This document shows positions 24,301-35,391 of a stretch of 64,000 nucleotides of DNA, in pieces. This DNA comes from Anaeramoeba flamelloides. Taxonomy: Eukaryota; Metamonada; Anaeramoebidae. How positions within the stretch are numbered: position 1 is the stretch's first letter; the number at the start of each line of letters is the position of its first letter. The notes beneath the pieces are model-generated. The model did not search any database and was not told the origin of the DNA. It saw only the letters and a program-made list of their open reading frames with translations. The DNA lies in the NCBI GenBank assembly GCA_027625915.1, contig JANTQA010000015.1:3687001-3751000 (forward strand), given 5' to 3'. The position numbers and the translations under genes were made by a program.

Positions 24301-27300
24301 TATTAATTATCTTTTTTGGTGTATTATTTTTGGGTAGATTGTTTTTAGGTGTTTGTTTGTTGGTTTTTTCAGTTATCATTTTTGATGTATTTGTTTTATC
24401 AGTTATCTTTTTTGGTGTATTTGTTGTCTGTGTATTTGTTTTTGGTGTATTTTTTTGAGTTGTTGGTTTTTTTGTTTTGATTTTTGATTTATCTTCTTTT
24501 GGATTTTTATTAATTATCTTTTTTGGTGTATTATTTTTGGGTAGATTGTTTTTAGGTGTTTGTTTGTTGGTTTTTTCAGTTATCATTTTTGATGTATTTG
24601 ATTTTTCAGTTATTTTTTTTGGTGTATTTGTTGTTGGTATTTTTTTTTTAGTATTTGTTTTGGTGTTGTCTTTGGGTATTTGTTTATTTGATTTGATTTT
24701 TGATTTATCTTCTTTTGGATTTTTATTAATTATCTTTTTTGGTGTATTATTTTTGGGTAGATTGTTTTTAGGTGTTTTTTCGTTGGCTTTTTTAGTTATC
24801 ATTTTTGATTTGTTGGTTTTTTCAGTTATTTTTTTTGGTGTATTTGTTGTTTGGGTGTTTTTTTTGGGTGTTTGTTGGTTAACGTTTTTATTTTTTGGTG
24901 TATTTATTTTTGTTATGTTTTTTTTGGGTGTGTTTGTTTTTGGTGTTTGTTCGTTGGCTTTTTTGTTTATTTTGGATATTTGTTCATTGGCTTTTTTAGT
25001 ATTTGGTGTGTTTTTTTTTGGTGTTTGTTTTTTTGATTTTTGTTCGTTTTTATTCTCTGTTATCATTTTTGGAGTATTTTTTTTGGGTTTGTTTGTTTTT
25101 GGTGTTTGTTCTTTGGCTTTTTTGTTTATTTTGGATATTTGTTCGTTCGCTTTTTTATTCTTGGATATATTTTTTGAGGGTGTTTTTGTATTTGATTTGA
25201 TTGTTGATTTGTCTGCCTTTGCATTTTTATTAATGTTTTTTTTTGGAGTATTTTTTTTTTCAATGTTCTTTTTCGGTGTATTTATTTTTGATGTATTTTT
25301 TTTTGGTGTTTCTTGGTTCGCGATTTTATTTTTTTGTAGATTTGTTTTTGGTGTGCTTATTTTGGGTGTTTGTTGGTTGATTTTTTGATTATTTGGTGTA
25401 TTTTTTGGTACTGTTTGTTCTTTGGTTTTTTCAGTTATCTTTTTTGGTGTATTATTTTTTGGTATATTTTTTTTGGGTGTTTGTTCGTTTTTATTCTCTT
25501 TTATCATTTTTGGTGTTTTTTTTTTGGGTGTATTTGTCTTTGGTATATTTTTTGAGGGTGTTTTTGTATTTGATTTGATTGTTGATTTGTCTGCCTTTGG
25601 ATTTTTATTAATGTTTTTTTTGGGGGTATTTGTTTTTTCAATGTTCTTTTTGGGTTTGTTTGTATTTTGTGTGTTTTTTTTAGGTGTTTCTTGGTTCGCG
25701 ATTTTATTTGTCTTTGAATTATTTTTTTGAGGTGTTTGTTTATTTGGTTGAATTGGAACAGAGTTATTACTTTTTTTCAAATTTTTTTTTGATGTATTAT
25801 TTTTGTTTTTAACTTTTTGATTTTTTTGATCATTTTTTTTTTCCAAGTTTTGATTGCTTTTTGTTTTTTCAATGTTTATTTTTGATGTATTTGATTTTTC
25901 GTTTATCTTTTTTGGTGTATTTGTTGTTTGTGTGTTATTTTTAGGTGTATTTGTTTTTGGTGTATTTTTTTGAGTTGTTGGTTTTTTTGATTTGATTTTT
26001 GTTTTATCTTCTTTTGGATTTTTATCAGTTATCTTTTTTGGTGTATTATTTTTGTTGATATTGCTTATGGGTGTTTGTTTGTTGGTTTTTTTAGTTATCG
26101 TTTTTGGAGTATTATTTGTTTCTGTTATCGTTTTTGGATCTTTATTAATTATCTTTTTTGGAGTATTATTTTTGGGTATAATTTTGGGTGTTTGTTTGTT
26201 AACGTTTTTATTTTTTGGTGTATTTGTTTTGGGTGTGTTTTTTTTGGGTGTGTTGGTTTTTGGTGTTTGTTCGTTGGATTTTTTGTTTATTTTGGATATT
26301 TGTTCGTTCGCTTTTTTATTATTTGATGTTTGCTTATTGGGTTTGATTGTTGATTTATCTCCAGTTGGATTTTTAGTAATGATTTGTTTTGGTGTATTTG
26401 TTTTTTTAATATTCTTTTTGGGTGTATTTGTCTGTTGTGTGTTTTTTTGGTTGGCTTTTTTATTATTTGGTGTGTTTGTCTTTGGTTTGTTTGTTTTTAG
26501 GAGTGCTTGTTCGTTGATTTTTTCAGTTATCTTTTTTGGTGTATTATTTTTTGGTATATTTGAATTTGGTTTTAGTGGCTTTTGATTTTTTGTTTTGGTA
26601 TTTGATTTTAAAGTCTGTTTTTTTGGTGTGTTTTTTTGTGATTTTTTATTATTTTGTGTGTTTTGTGGTTTTTCTTGGTTCGCGATTTTATTTTTTGGTG
26701 TGTTTGTCTTTGGTGTGTTTTTTTGGTTGGCTGTTTGTTTATTTGGTGTGTTTATCTTTGGTGTGTTTGTCTTTAGAACTGTTTGTTCTTTGGTTTTTTC
26801 AGTTATCTTTTTTGGTGTATTATTTTTTGGTATCTTTTTTTGGGGTGTTTGTTTATTGGGTGTATTTAGTTTTGGTTTTCTGCCCTTTGTATTTGGTTTC
26901 GAAGTCTGCTTTTTTGGTGTGTTTTTTAGTGCTTTTTCATTATTTGATGTATTTTGAGGTTTAAGTTGTTGATCTTGTTTTATTGTTTTGGTGTTAATTG
27001 GTTTTTTATTAGGTGTCTTTTTAACTTCTTTATTATTTTGATTTACAGGATCTTTTTTTGGTAATACTTTTTTATTTAAATTTTGATTTTGTTTTTTTTC
27101 CTTTTCTTTTTCGATCACAGCAACTTTCTCGTTATTGTGTTCAATTTTAGATCTTCTTCGCATTCTTGAAGGTTTACGTATACCTTCTCTTTTAATTCTT
27201 TTTTTATGTATTAATTTGGCTGGTTTTTTTTCTGTTTTTGGTTTATTCTTTGTTGTTGTTTGTTTTAATATATTTTTTTTTGCCATTTCCTGTAAAAGTG

Positions 27301-29079
27301 CAAATTGCATTGATTTTTTTTCTTTTTGGTCTTTTTGGTCTTTTTGGTAGTGTTGGTATTTTTTTGGTTTGTTTCTTGTTGTTGTTTGTTTTAATATATT
27401 TTTTTTTGCCATTTCCTGTAAAAGTGCAAATTGCATTGATTTTTGATTATTTTTTTTAAAACCCGATCCTTGAGGTTTTGGAAGCATCTTATGTTTGTTT
27501 GCTTTTGGTGAAGATTTATTATTTATTGGTTCATTGTTTTTTTTATTGTTTCCAGTCTGATTTTTTTTTTGATTTTGTTGTTGTAGATCTTTTTTCTTTT
27601 GATTGTCTTCATTTTTTTTTTGAACTTCAGCTTTGTCTGTTTTAGATACTTTTTTTGTATTATTTTTAATTTTTTTGTTTACACCCTCTTTTTCTTTTTC
27701 TTTTTCTTTTTCTTCTTTTTCTTCTTTTTTTTCTTCTTTTTCTTTTTCTTTTTGTTCTTCTTCCTTTTCATGTTCTTCTTTTTTTTCTTTTTTTTCTTTT
27801 TCTTCCTTTTCTTCTTTTTCTTCTTTTTCTTCTTTTTCTTCTTTTTCCTCTTTTTCTTCCTTTTCTTCCTTTTCTTCCTTTTCTTCTTTGTCTTCTTTTT
27901 CTTCCTTTTCTTCCTTTTCTTCTTTTTCATCTTCCACTTTTTGTTCTTCACCGTCTTCTTCTTGTTTTTCTACCTTTTCTTTTCCTTTTTCTTCTTTTTC
28001 TTCTTTTTCTTCTTTTTCCTCTTTTTCTTCCTTTTCTTCCTTTTCTTCCTTTTCTTCTTTTGGTTCTTTTCCCTGTTCTTCCTTGACTTTTTCTTCTTTT
28101 TTTTCTTCCTCTTTTTGTTCTTCTTCATTAACTTTTTCTTCTTCTTCTTCATTTTCTTTTCCTTTTTCTTCAATTTGATCATTATTTGTTGAAATTTTGG
28201 TATTTTCTTCGTTTTTAAAGGTACTTTTTAATTTTTTCAGCTCTTCTTGTGATTCTAAGGATATTTTTTCAAGTGTTTTTAAATGAAATTCTTTTTTTGA
28301 GCAATGTTGTGATGCTATAAAAAGATAAGAAAGTACTTTTTTTAATGAAACAAGGTTTTTTTCGTGAATGGTCTCAGATATCTTGTCAATTTCGAGCTTT
28401 GTTTTTATGTTAAAATTTAAAGCAGAAGAAGAAATTAAAAAAAAAAAATTTTTTGAAAAAAAGAGAACTTGAGAAAATCCAAGAAATTGTGTGTGTGGTT
28501 GTTAAATTACATAATAAATTAAAGAGAACTGTATCATTTTCTTTGAAATTTTGTGGATTGCAATGTTTATTAAAAATAGTAATCCCAAATCAAAAAAGAA
28601 AAAAATATTCAAAAAAAATTTCGAAAGTGTAAAGATCAAAAAGTGGACAACAACCATGAAAAACCAAAAAGAAATTGTTTACAGAATAGTTCATTCTTGT
28701 TAAATAAAAAGTTTCAAGTGATCGTATGATTGCTCCGAAATTACTTTTTTCATTCGACGATTCTTTGTCAACATTGGTGGGAGAATCGGTAATACTGTTT
28801 AAGAGATCTACTAAATGAGTTCCTTCATACAAAAGATTTAAATTTTCAATTTTTGTAGAATTAACATTGTTTACCTTGTTTTTTTTGGAAAAATTGGATT
28901 TTGTGTTTTGTGTTGTATTTAAAAAAATAATAAAGTAAAAAAAAAATCGATGAAAAAGTAAAAATTAAAAACCAAAAATAAAAAAAAAAGTTAAAAGAGA
29001 AGAACCCCAAAAAAAAAAAAAAGAAAAAAAAAAAAAAAAGGTTTACCCATTCGAGATATGTGTTCTCAGAAATATCCAT
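21353..29079 (-). CDS. Giant HOOK-domain coiled-coil protein (three exons)
   Basis: Exons are 29079-29047, 28874-28683 and 28396-21353 (introns 172 and 286 bp, both phase 0, donors GTAAAC), giving about 2,422 residues. Residues ~7-130 read as a HOOK/calponin-homology-like N-terminus: YLEWVNNV, LYEGTHLVDLLNSI, FGAIIRSLETFYL, then EIDKISETIHEKNLVSL and LSYLFIASQHCSKKEF, matching the order in Hook and CCDC88 proteins. In those families the domain binds the dynein light intermediate chain. A Lys/Glu-rich stretch follows (~140-320), then ~1,200 residues of Thr-Pro-Lys-Asn repeats. Six 63-residue coiled-coil repeats (~1577-1960) come next, and near the C-terminus three INxLIxKN..LxDKYxxLK modules. 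The second exon and upstream part of exon 3 supply the HOOK domain; a start inside exon 3 would have to use GTG and lose it. Cargo-adaptor function is inferred from the domain only. Confidence 0.82.
22745..23890 (-). repeat. Six 189-bp repeats coding 63-residue coiled-coil units
   Basis: Inside the HOOK gene the segment KEIKVLQEDQKKM..NNELQKAN..NTRYNNLVKE recurs six times at exactly 189 bp. Sixty-three residues are nine heptads, so the coiled-coil phase is kept across units. The outermost copies are the most diverged. Confidence 0.9.
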
Positions 29080-31161
29080 CTTGTGATTGAAAAATCAAAC
29101 AAATGAATAAGCAAAATAATAAAGTAAAATTATGAAAAAAATGAAATATTGTTTATTTTTTAGTTCAAAGAAATGTTTTTGATTCCTTTAATAACATTAT
29201 TGTATAAAATGGTGTTTGAATTATTTTGAATAGATAATTTCTTGTTATATTTTTTCATTTTTTTTTTCTAATAATCTTTATGAGTTGCTAACAACTTATT
29301 TCCAACAAACAATTCAAAAATAAAAACATAAAAATCACTTTCTTTCTTTTCAATCACTCAAAATATTTAAAAATTATTAACTTTACCTTTTTCAACCAAA
29401 CTTTTCAATTAGATCTCCACTTTTCTCTCTTTTTCTTTTTATTTTTTCAAATTTTGCACCCATAGATGCTCCTTTTAACTAATTGTCTGAAAAAGGGTCA
29501 ACTTTATGAAAGGGTCTCTGGTTTTAAATTGAAATATTTACTTTTGAATGTTTTTTAATTTTCGAACCATAAGTCGGGCATTTTATAAAAAGATTATTCA
29601 TACAAATAGTTTGAACTCGATAAATTGTTCTATTTAAGTCACCCGTCTGTTTTAGGGTGCACTTTGAGAACTTTTTTCGAACACTTATTAGAAATAGTAA
29701 TTTATTTGTTTCATTTTTTACTTTTAAAACTTTGATGTTTAAAAATTTTTTTTAAATGAAATAACTTTTTCAACTGAAATTTTGCTTTTTGTTTCAAACA
29801 ATAATTAAATAACCCTTTTCGAATGTTTTGCAATTGAAATTGCAATTTCAATTCAAAGGCAATAAGACTGAGTTGTAAAAGTATTTGAAATATTCAAGAT
29901 TTATTTGAATCTATTAAATGACTTTGCCTCAATCCTTTCGATACTTTGGGTCTCATAACGAAAAGTTCAAAGAAATATCAGTTGATTTTCTCATCTAAAT
30001 TTTAGATTATTTAAGGATTGGTACTTCAAACAAATTCATATCATGGGACAATTACATCAAATATTTATTTTCCTTTGGTTTTTTTGGATCTCTTATATCC
30101 AGATTAAAATTATTTTTTTTCGACAAAATGCTGGTTCTAAATATAAAAAAATGAATAATTTTTCTCTTATTTTGTACCTCCCCAATAATAAGAAATTTTG
30201 AAATTAAAGGGGCATTGTATTATGGTGAAATTAAAAGACAATTGATAAAATACCCCCTTAGGTTTAATTACAAGTTCATAACTATGTTGTGGTGTTAAAG
30301 TATAACAAAAAATACAATCAAAAAGTAAAAACAATAAAAAACATCTTTTTAGGTGAAAAAAATTTTTATTTTATTTCAATAAAAGATCCTAAGAACCTTA
30401 ATCAAAATGAAAAGAATGTATTTCTATCGTATAATATACATTCATTTAAAATATTCATCCTTAAATAATGAAAAATTCAATTTCGATCATATTACAATAA
30501 AGAAAAAATAAATTTATATAAACAAAATTTCATAATAAATGGAATAATTTTTATTTATTTTTTTTTATTTTTTTTTTACTTTTTTTTATTTTATTTTTAG
30601 ATCAAAAAAATATATTTTTGATGTATAGAACTTAATATTAAAATAATAATTTTTTTATTATAATAAAGAACTTCAATTTATAAAAAGTTTTATTTTCAAA
30701 ATTTGATTTGTAATGTGCCAATCGTTTTGAAATAGACTTTATCAACTAATCAAAACAAATAATTTTTTCTAAGAAATAAATCAAAAATAGAAGAGTTCAT
30801 TTTCCTGAAAATATTATGATTTAAAAACTTGTTATGTTATCAAATAGCGTGTTATCAATACTACACCCAATAATAACAATGTATTTTTCATACGTAAAAA
30901 GATATCTCAAAATGAAATCAATTTTTTCTCTAGAATGTATTATCGCGTTGAAAAGTAAACTTAATCTTAAAGCCCAGTACATTAATTATATATCTGATTT
31001 GTCAAGTAATAAAAAGGCAATTTATGGACTCTAAAATACTTAATTTTTCATTAAAAGTTATCTAATCTCAACTATGAACGTGTTATTATTTCAATAGGAT
31101 ACAAACCTGAAAATTCTTTTTTTTTTAAAAGAAAGGAAAAAATAATTCTCTTTTTTTTACC
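29080..31161. other. 5' flank of the HOOK gene, non-coding
   Basis: AT-rich sequence without supported coding regions; a short frame near 30834-31034 has no family-like features. Confidence 0.6.
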
Positions 31162-31165
31162 TTAA

Positions 31166-31918
31166 GGGGTTAGCGTCTACTAAGGAGAAGCCTAATATCA
31201 AAGAAAGTTGTTATTGGGTTTAATTACATTAGTACTAAAGGGTTCAAATGTCTCTAAAAAATCGATTAGTCAAGTAGTAATTTTTAATGATCTCATCAAT
31301 TAAAAATGATCCGTGTATTAGTAAAAAACCAAAACAATTTCAGATTAAAATCTGCATTTCGCCAAAAATTTAAAGGTCGAATTATCAATTTTAAGACTAC
31401 AAAGTTACAAAATATCTTTCTTAAATTTGTTTGCGAAATGTAGATTAGTTACTAAAAAATTCATTTTTTAAATAAAAATTAAATAATTAACCAATAAAGT
31501 TTTTTGACAAATTATTTCTCAAATCATGAAAATATATTGATGCTAAAAATAACTTTATCAAAAGTTAATCAAACTAATCAGTCTTTGTGTATTCATGTTG
31601 ATTATTATTGGGTTGATCTTTGAACTTTAAAAATTATAAAAATAGTTACTTTTGGAAGTTCTAAATCCAAATTATTATTTACCAGAATACTGTATTTTGG
31701 GTTGCTATTTTTAGATCTAGGAAAGGAATTAAATTTTTTTTTTTTTGAAAATGAAACTTTTTTAATTATGTTTCTTAGTAAAAAAAAGTAAAATTTGTTG
31801 TGAAATAAAATATATAATAGATTTTTTTAGAGCTATTTTAGCCATGGCAAACTAATATAATTTATACGCAATTACAAAATACTTTGATTATAGAGAAATC
31901 TATGTTGTCGCTGATCCC
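31166..31918. mobile_element. TTAA-flanked non-autonomous element, family 1, copy 2
   Basis: A 753-bp element with TTAA exactly at both ends (31162-31165 and 31919-31922). Left terminus GGGGTTAGCGTCTAC; reverse complement of the right terminus GGGATCAGCGACAAC. It aligns, inverted, over its whole length with 18994-19743. Non-coding. This is the best-preserved copy for defining the ends. Confidence 0.85.
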
Positions 31919-32443
31919 TTAAAAGTTTAAAAAAAATCTTTTATCATTTGGAAAAAAAGTGAAAAATGGAAAAATAGATCAACACGATTTTTAATTGGTA
32001 ACCTTACAATAATGAAAAGTAAAATCCATTAATAAAAGAAAAATACACAATTATTGAAATAATGGGCGATTAAATAAAATAACTGTTTTTAATACTATTA
32101 TTTGGTATTTTTATTTCTAGATTGATCTTATCATTGAAAATTTTTTCAAAAATTTGACTCTTTTTGAGATCCCCAAACCAAACCAATCTAAAATTTTCAA
32201 TAATTAAGGGATTTATATTTTTTTTGTTAATTTGATTAAAAAAATTTATAATAAACATTTTTTTGAAATAATTGTGTTTCTTCTTTTCATTTGTTCCCCC
32301 TTTCCTTTGAAAATTAAGTTTCCCAATTAAAAACCATGTTGAAACTTTTTTTTCCTGGAAGTTATTTGTCCTTCTTTACAAGAATATGCTAAATTTAACT
32401 TCCCATAAAACAAAATTAGCCAAATAATTCTTACAATGTTATA

Positions 32444-32639
32444 CAGTAGCTTCTGCTTTTAAGACCTAAACTATCAACTATATTTATCCAATAATAAAAA
32501 TATCAAATTAATACACAAAATTCAAATTCTAGGAAATAATTTGTGTATAAAATAATTCCAAAAAATGTGTTCAAATTTGAGTTTTTTCTTGTAACTTTAA
32601 TATTTATGAAAGTTTATGTCTTAAAAGTCGAACTGGCTG
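32444..32639. mobile_element. Palindromic MITE, old copy 6
   Basis: Same length (196 bp) and order as the other copies, with CAGTAGCTTCTGCTTTTAAG on the left and a right end TTAAAAGTCGAACTGGCTG. It is far more diverged, so it represents an older wave of the same family. Confidence 0.75.
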
Positions 32640-33009
32640 TAGTAATTCGAATTAAAGAGCTGAATCGAATGCTTGATGACGAATTTTTATATGTTAGAAA
32701 AAAAAACAGGTCAACAAAGACAAATAAGATAAATACAAGCAGTATAATAACAAAAAATAAAAGTATTACTTCAATTTTAAAGGAAATTTTTATTTAAAGA
32801 TTTTACTTCTATTTACTGAAATATATTATTTATTTTATATTCAATTGATCTCGAAATAAATCGGAAAAAAAGAAAGAGAGACAAAGTTATTTATTATTAT
32901 TATTATTATTTCCGATTAAAATTTTGTTTCCTTGTTTTTTTAATTAATCAGAAAAATGATTTTCCCAGTGATTTTGGCATTTCAGGTTTTGCAGTTTGAC
33001 AATAAAACT

Positions 33010-33175
33010 TGACATTCTCAGAGTTCCCAAAATAATCCGATTTTTGGTATTTTTAAAATCTCAAAAATTATAATTTTGGAAATAGAATATTATAATGATT
33101 CCAATGTAATAAATTTTTATCAAAAACATTCGACTTATTGAAGTTCGATTAAAGAAAATTTTTTAGGAGTATATC
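33010..33175 (+). repeat. Dispersed repeat, inverted partner at 41740-41900
   Basis: CAGAGTTCCCAAAAT, ATTTTTGG, TTTTTAAAATC, TTTTTATCAAA and ACTTATT blocks occur in the same order in the reverse complement of ~41740-41900. Both lie outside exons. Ends are not definable. Confidence 0.5.
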
Positions 33176-34503
33176 AAATTCTTTTGTTCTGATTCCTCGT
33201 AATCTAAAAAATTGAATTTTTCATTTGATAAAAAAACTCTATTAAAAAAAAATCTGTTGATTCTGTTTCTAAGTAAAATACTTTTCTTTATAAGAATAAA
33301 CTTAAAAACATTGGAATTGACAAAAGACGATGAAAATTAAAATTCCAAGAATAAAAACCATAAATATTTTTTTATTTGGGAAATATTAAAGAATTTTGAA
33401 AATAAAAAAAAAATTATTAATTATTATATTTTGAGAATCTTGTAATTCAATGAAAAACCGAATGTAAACAAGAAATAAGTTGAGACTAGTCATTAGAAGA
33501 AAAAAGAATCATTTGATTCTCTGGAATCAAAAAAAGAATTATTTGGGTTTATTTTTAAAAAAAGGAATCAAAATGTGAACTCTGGACATTTTGGAATAGA
33601 AAATCAATTAAACTCGATTCCAAAAATTTGGACACAGTTTAAACAGCGGAAAGAACATCATTACTGAACTTTAAATCCAAATTGGAAAGAATTTTGATTT
33701 TACAAACAATTTCATTCTTTTGTCTTTTTTGTTTTGTTTTCATTTCCTTTTTTCAGTTATGTAATCTGTTTGGTTAGATCTCGAAATTTTTTTTCAATGG
33801 TTGATAGAAGGTTAGTGTTGAGTTTGTTAAATAGGAAAATAACATACAATCCATAGATGGTATCTTAACATTTGATCGATCAACAATTGTTGGTGAAATT
33901 TCAACAAATTTACCAATATAATTTTTTGTTCAGCTCGTTTCATTATTTTGGACACACCTGTTTTTATTTTTGAGTTTTATATTTTTTTCTTTTATTTGGG
34001 TTAAAATGATTACTTATTAAAGCATTAATACTAGGTAACTTAAATGTGCTTTTATATTACATTTGTTTGGAAAAATACAATAAATTGGTTTTTTTTTGCC
34101 TATTTTTGATTTTGGCTGTGTACAAATTTTTGGAACGGAGTTTATAATGTATGATAAATTTTCAAAGTAGGGCTGAAATGGATCCAGTTTAGAGTCTAAT
34201 GAACATTAAAAAATGATATTTGTATTTTATACAATTGTATTTGATATTTTTAATTGATAACTATTTAAATTTTATTCAATATATATATATATATAGTTAA
34301 AGAAATGTTTTGTAGTATATTTTTTTTCAAATAAAGCAATAAAAAGTTTTGAAAAAATGAAAAATTTATTATTAATAAAATAATGGGTGGATGGTGTGTA
34401 TGAAGAGATAGATATAGAAATATTTGTTAAGCTGGCAAAAAAATAAAAAAGAAAAAAAAAACGATTATTAAAATGGTTCAGAAAAAAAGATGAAAAAAAA
34501 TTA

Positions 34504-35391
34504 TTAAATGATTTGTTGTAATTTTTTTTCATAATTCTCTAATTCTTCGATTGACGGTATTGAAGAATCCGATTCTATTTGGATGTTTAATTGGTACTCT
34601 TCAATGATTTTATGAATTTTTTTTTCAATTTGTTCAAATTGTTGATCTAAAACTTGTAGATCTGTTAAAGAAAAAAATGGTTTATAATTTTCAACCTCTG
34701 GATTTTTTTTAAAAGTCTTTTTAATTTTCATATTGCTAACGTTTGCTTCTATTACTGGTCCTCCGTTAATAAGGAAATTTAAAAATTCTTTAATCTCTTC
34801 GTTTGTAGAAAGCTTCATTTTTTGGTTATTTGATAAGGATATTGTTTCACCTAATGAAACGTGATTGGTAGCTTCTTCTTCTAGTTGTTGGTTTTTGTCT
34901 GTTATTTTTTTAATTTCTTGTGCTTGTGGCTGCTTGCTATTCATCGATTGTGCTTGCTGAAAATTTCTTTTTCTTGTATTAGTGTTTGGGTTTTGGTTTA
35001 TCGCTATAGTTTTTGTTCGTGAAAGTGGTGCTACTGTTGTTAGTGGTGGTGTTTTTGTGCTTGCTGTAGTTGTTAATTTTCTGGTGAAGGGTGCTGGCTT
35101 TAGTCTTGAAGATCCTTTTTTATAGGTATTTGCTCTCATTTTTTTCAAATCAATCTGAGAGAGATAAATTGTTTTTTTCTTTGGTTTAGTGAGAGAGTCA
35201 TTTTTTTTTTTTTTCAATTGTTCTTTTTTTAAGATTTGTTTTTGTTTTTTCTTTTCAAGGGTTTGCCCAAATGGCATCACTTGAAAATTACTTGATTTTT
35301 GGGCTTTTTGTTGGTTATTTTTTTTTGATCGTTTTTTTTTAATCTCAATTTGTTTTTGTTTTTTGTTTTGTTGTTTAAGATGAGAAAACAT
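34504..35391 (-). CDS. Uncharacterised basic protein, 295 residues
   Basis: I do not recognise a family. The chosen ATG is at 35391; the frame stays open 20 codons upstream but without another ATG. Residues 1-85 are strongly basic (KKQKQIEIKKKRSKK and several KKK clusters), which would suit nuclear, nucleolar or microtubule binding. Residues ~100-165 are Ser/Thr/Pro/Arg-rich (RLKPAPFTRKLTTTAS). The C-terminal third is ordered-looking: EEIKEFLNFLINGGPVIEA, then a predicted helical segment (LQVLDQQFEQIEKKIHKII) and a final acidic helix ending in KKLQQII. A candidate splice donor (GGGTAAAC) upstream of the ATG at ~35415 leaves room for an unseen 5' exon. It stands alone between non-coding stretches. 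Confidence that it is coding rests on length and even codon structure in an 80% AT context. Confidence 0.7.
   Translation of the reverse strand: MFSHLKQQNKKQKQIEIKKKRSKKNNQQKAQKSSNFQVMPFGQTLEKKKQKQILKKEQLKKKKNDSLTKPKKKTIYLSQIDLKKMRANTYKKGSSRLKPAPFTRKLTTTASTKTPPLTTVAPLSRTKTIAINQNPNTNTRKRNFQQAQSMNSKQPQAQEIKKITDKNQQLEEEATNHVSLGETISLSNNQKMKLSTNEEIKEFLNFLINGGPVIEANVSNMKIKKTFKKNPEVENYKPFFSLTDLQVLDQQFEQIEKKIHKIIEEYQLNIQIESDSSIPSIEELENYEKKLQQII

Larger units (their letters stand above)
31923..34503. other. Non-coding stretch with repeat relics
   Basis: Holds a degraded MITE (32444-32639), a short ATT microsatellite near 32893, and a dispersed repeat segment at ~33010-33175 that recurs inverted at ~41740-41900. 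No gene supported. Confidence 0.6.

Noticed and set aside
21353-27937. HOOK protein starting at 27937
   Set aside because: The codon there is GTG, the frame is open far upstream, and two further exons supply a recognisable N-terminal domain and an ATG at 29079.
21951-28192. Many plus-strand frames rich in F, L, C and V
   Set aside because: They are the complement of the Lys/Asn/Glu/Thr-rich HOOK gene; its low complexity keeps the other strand open.
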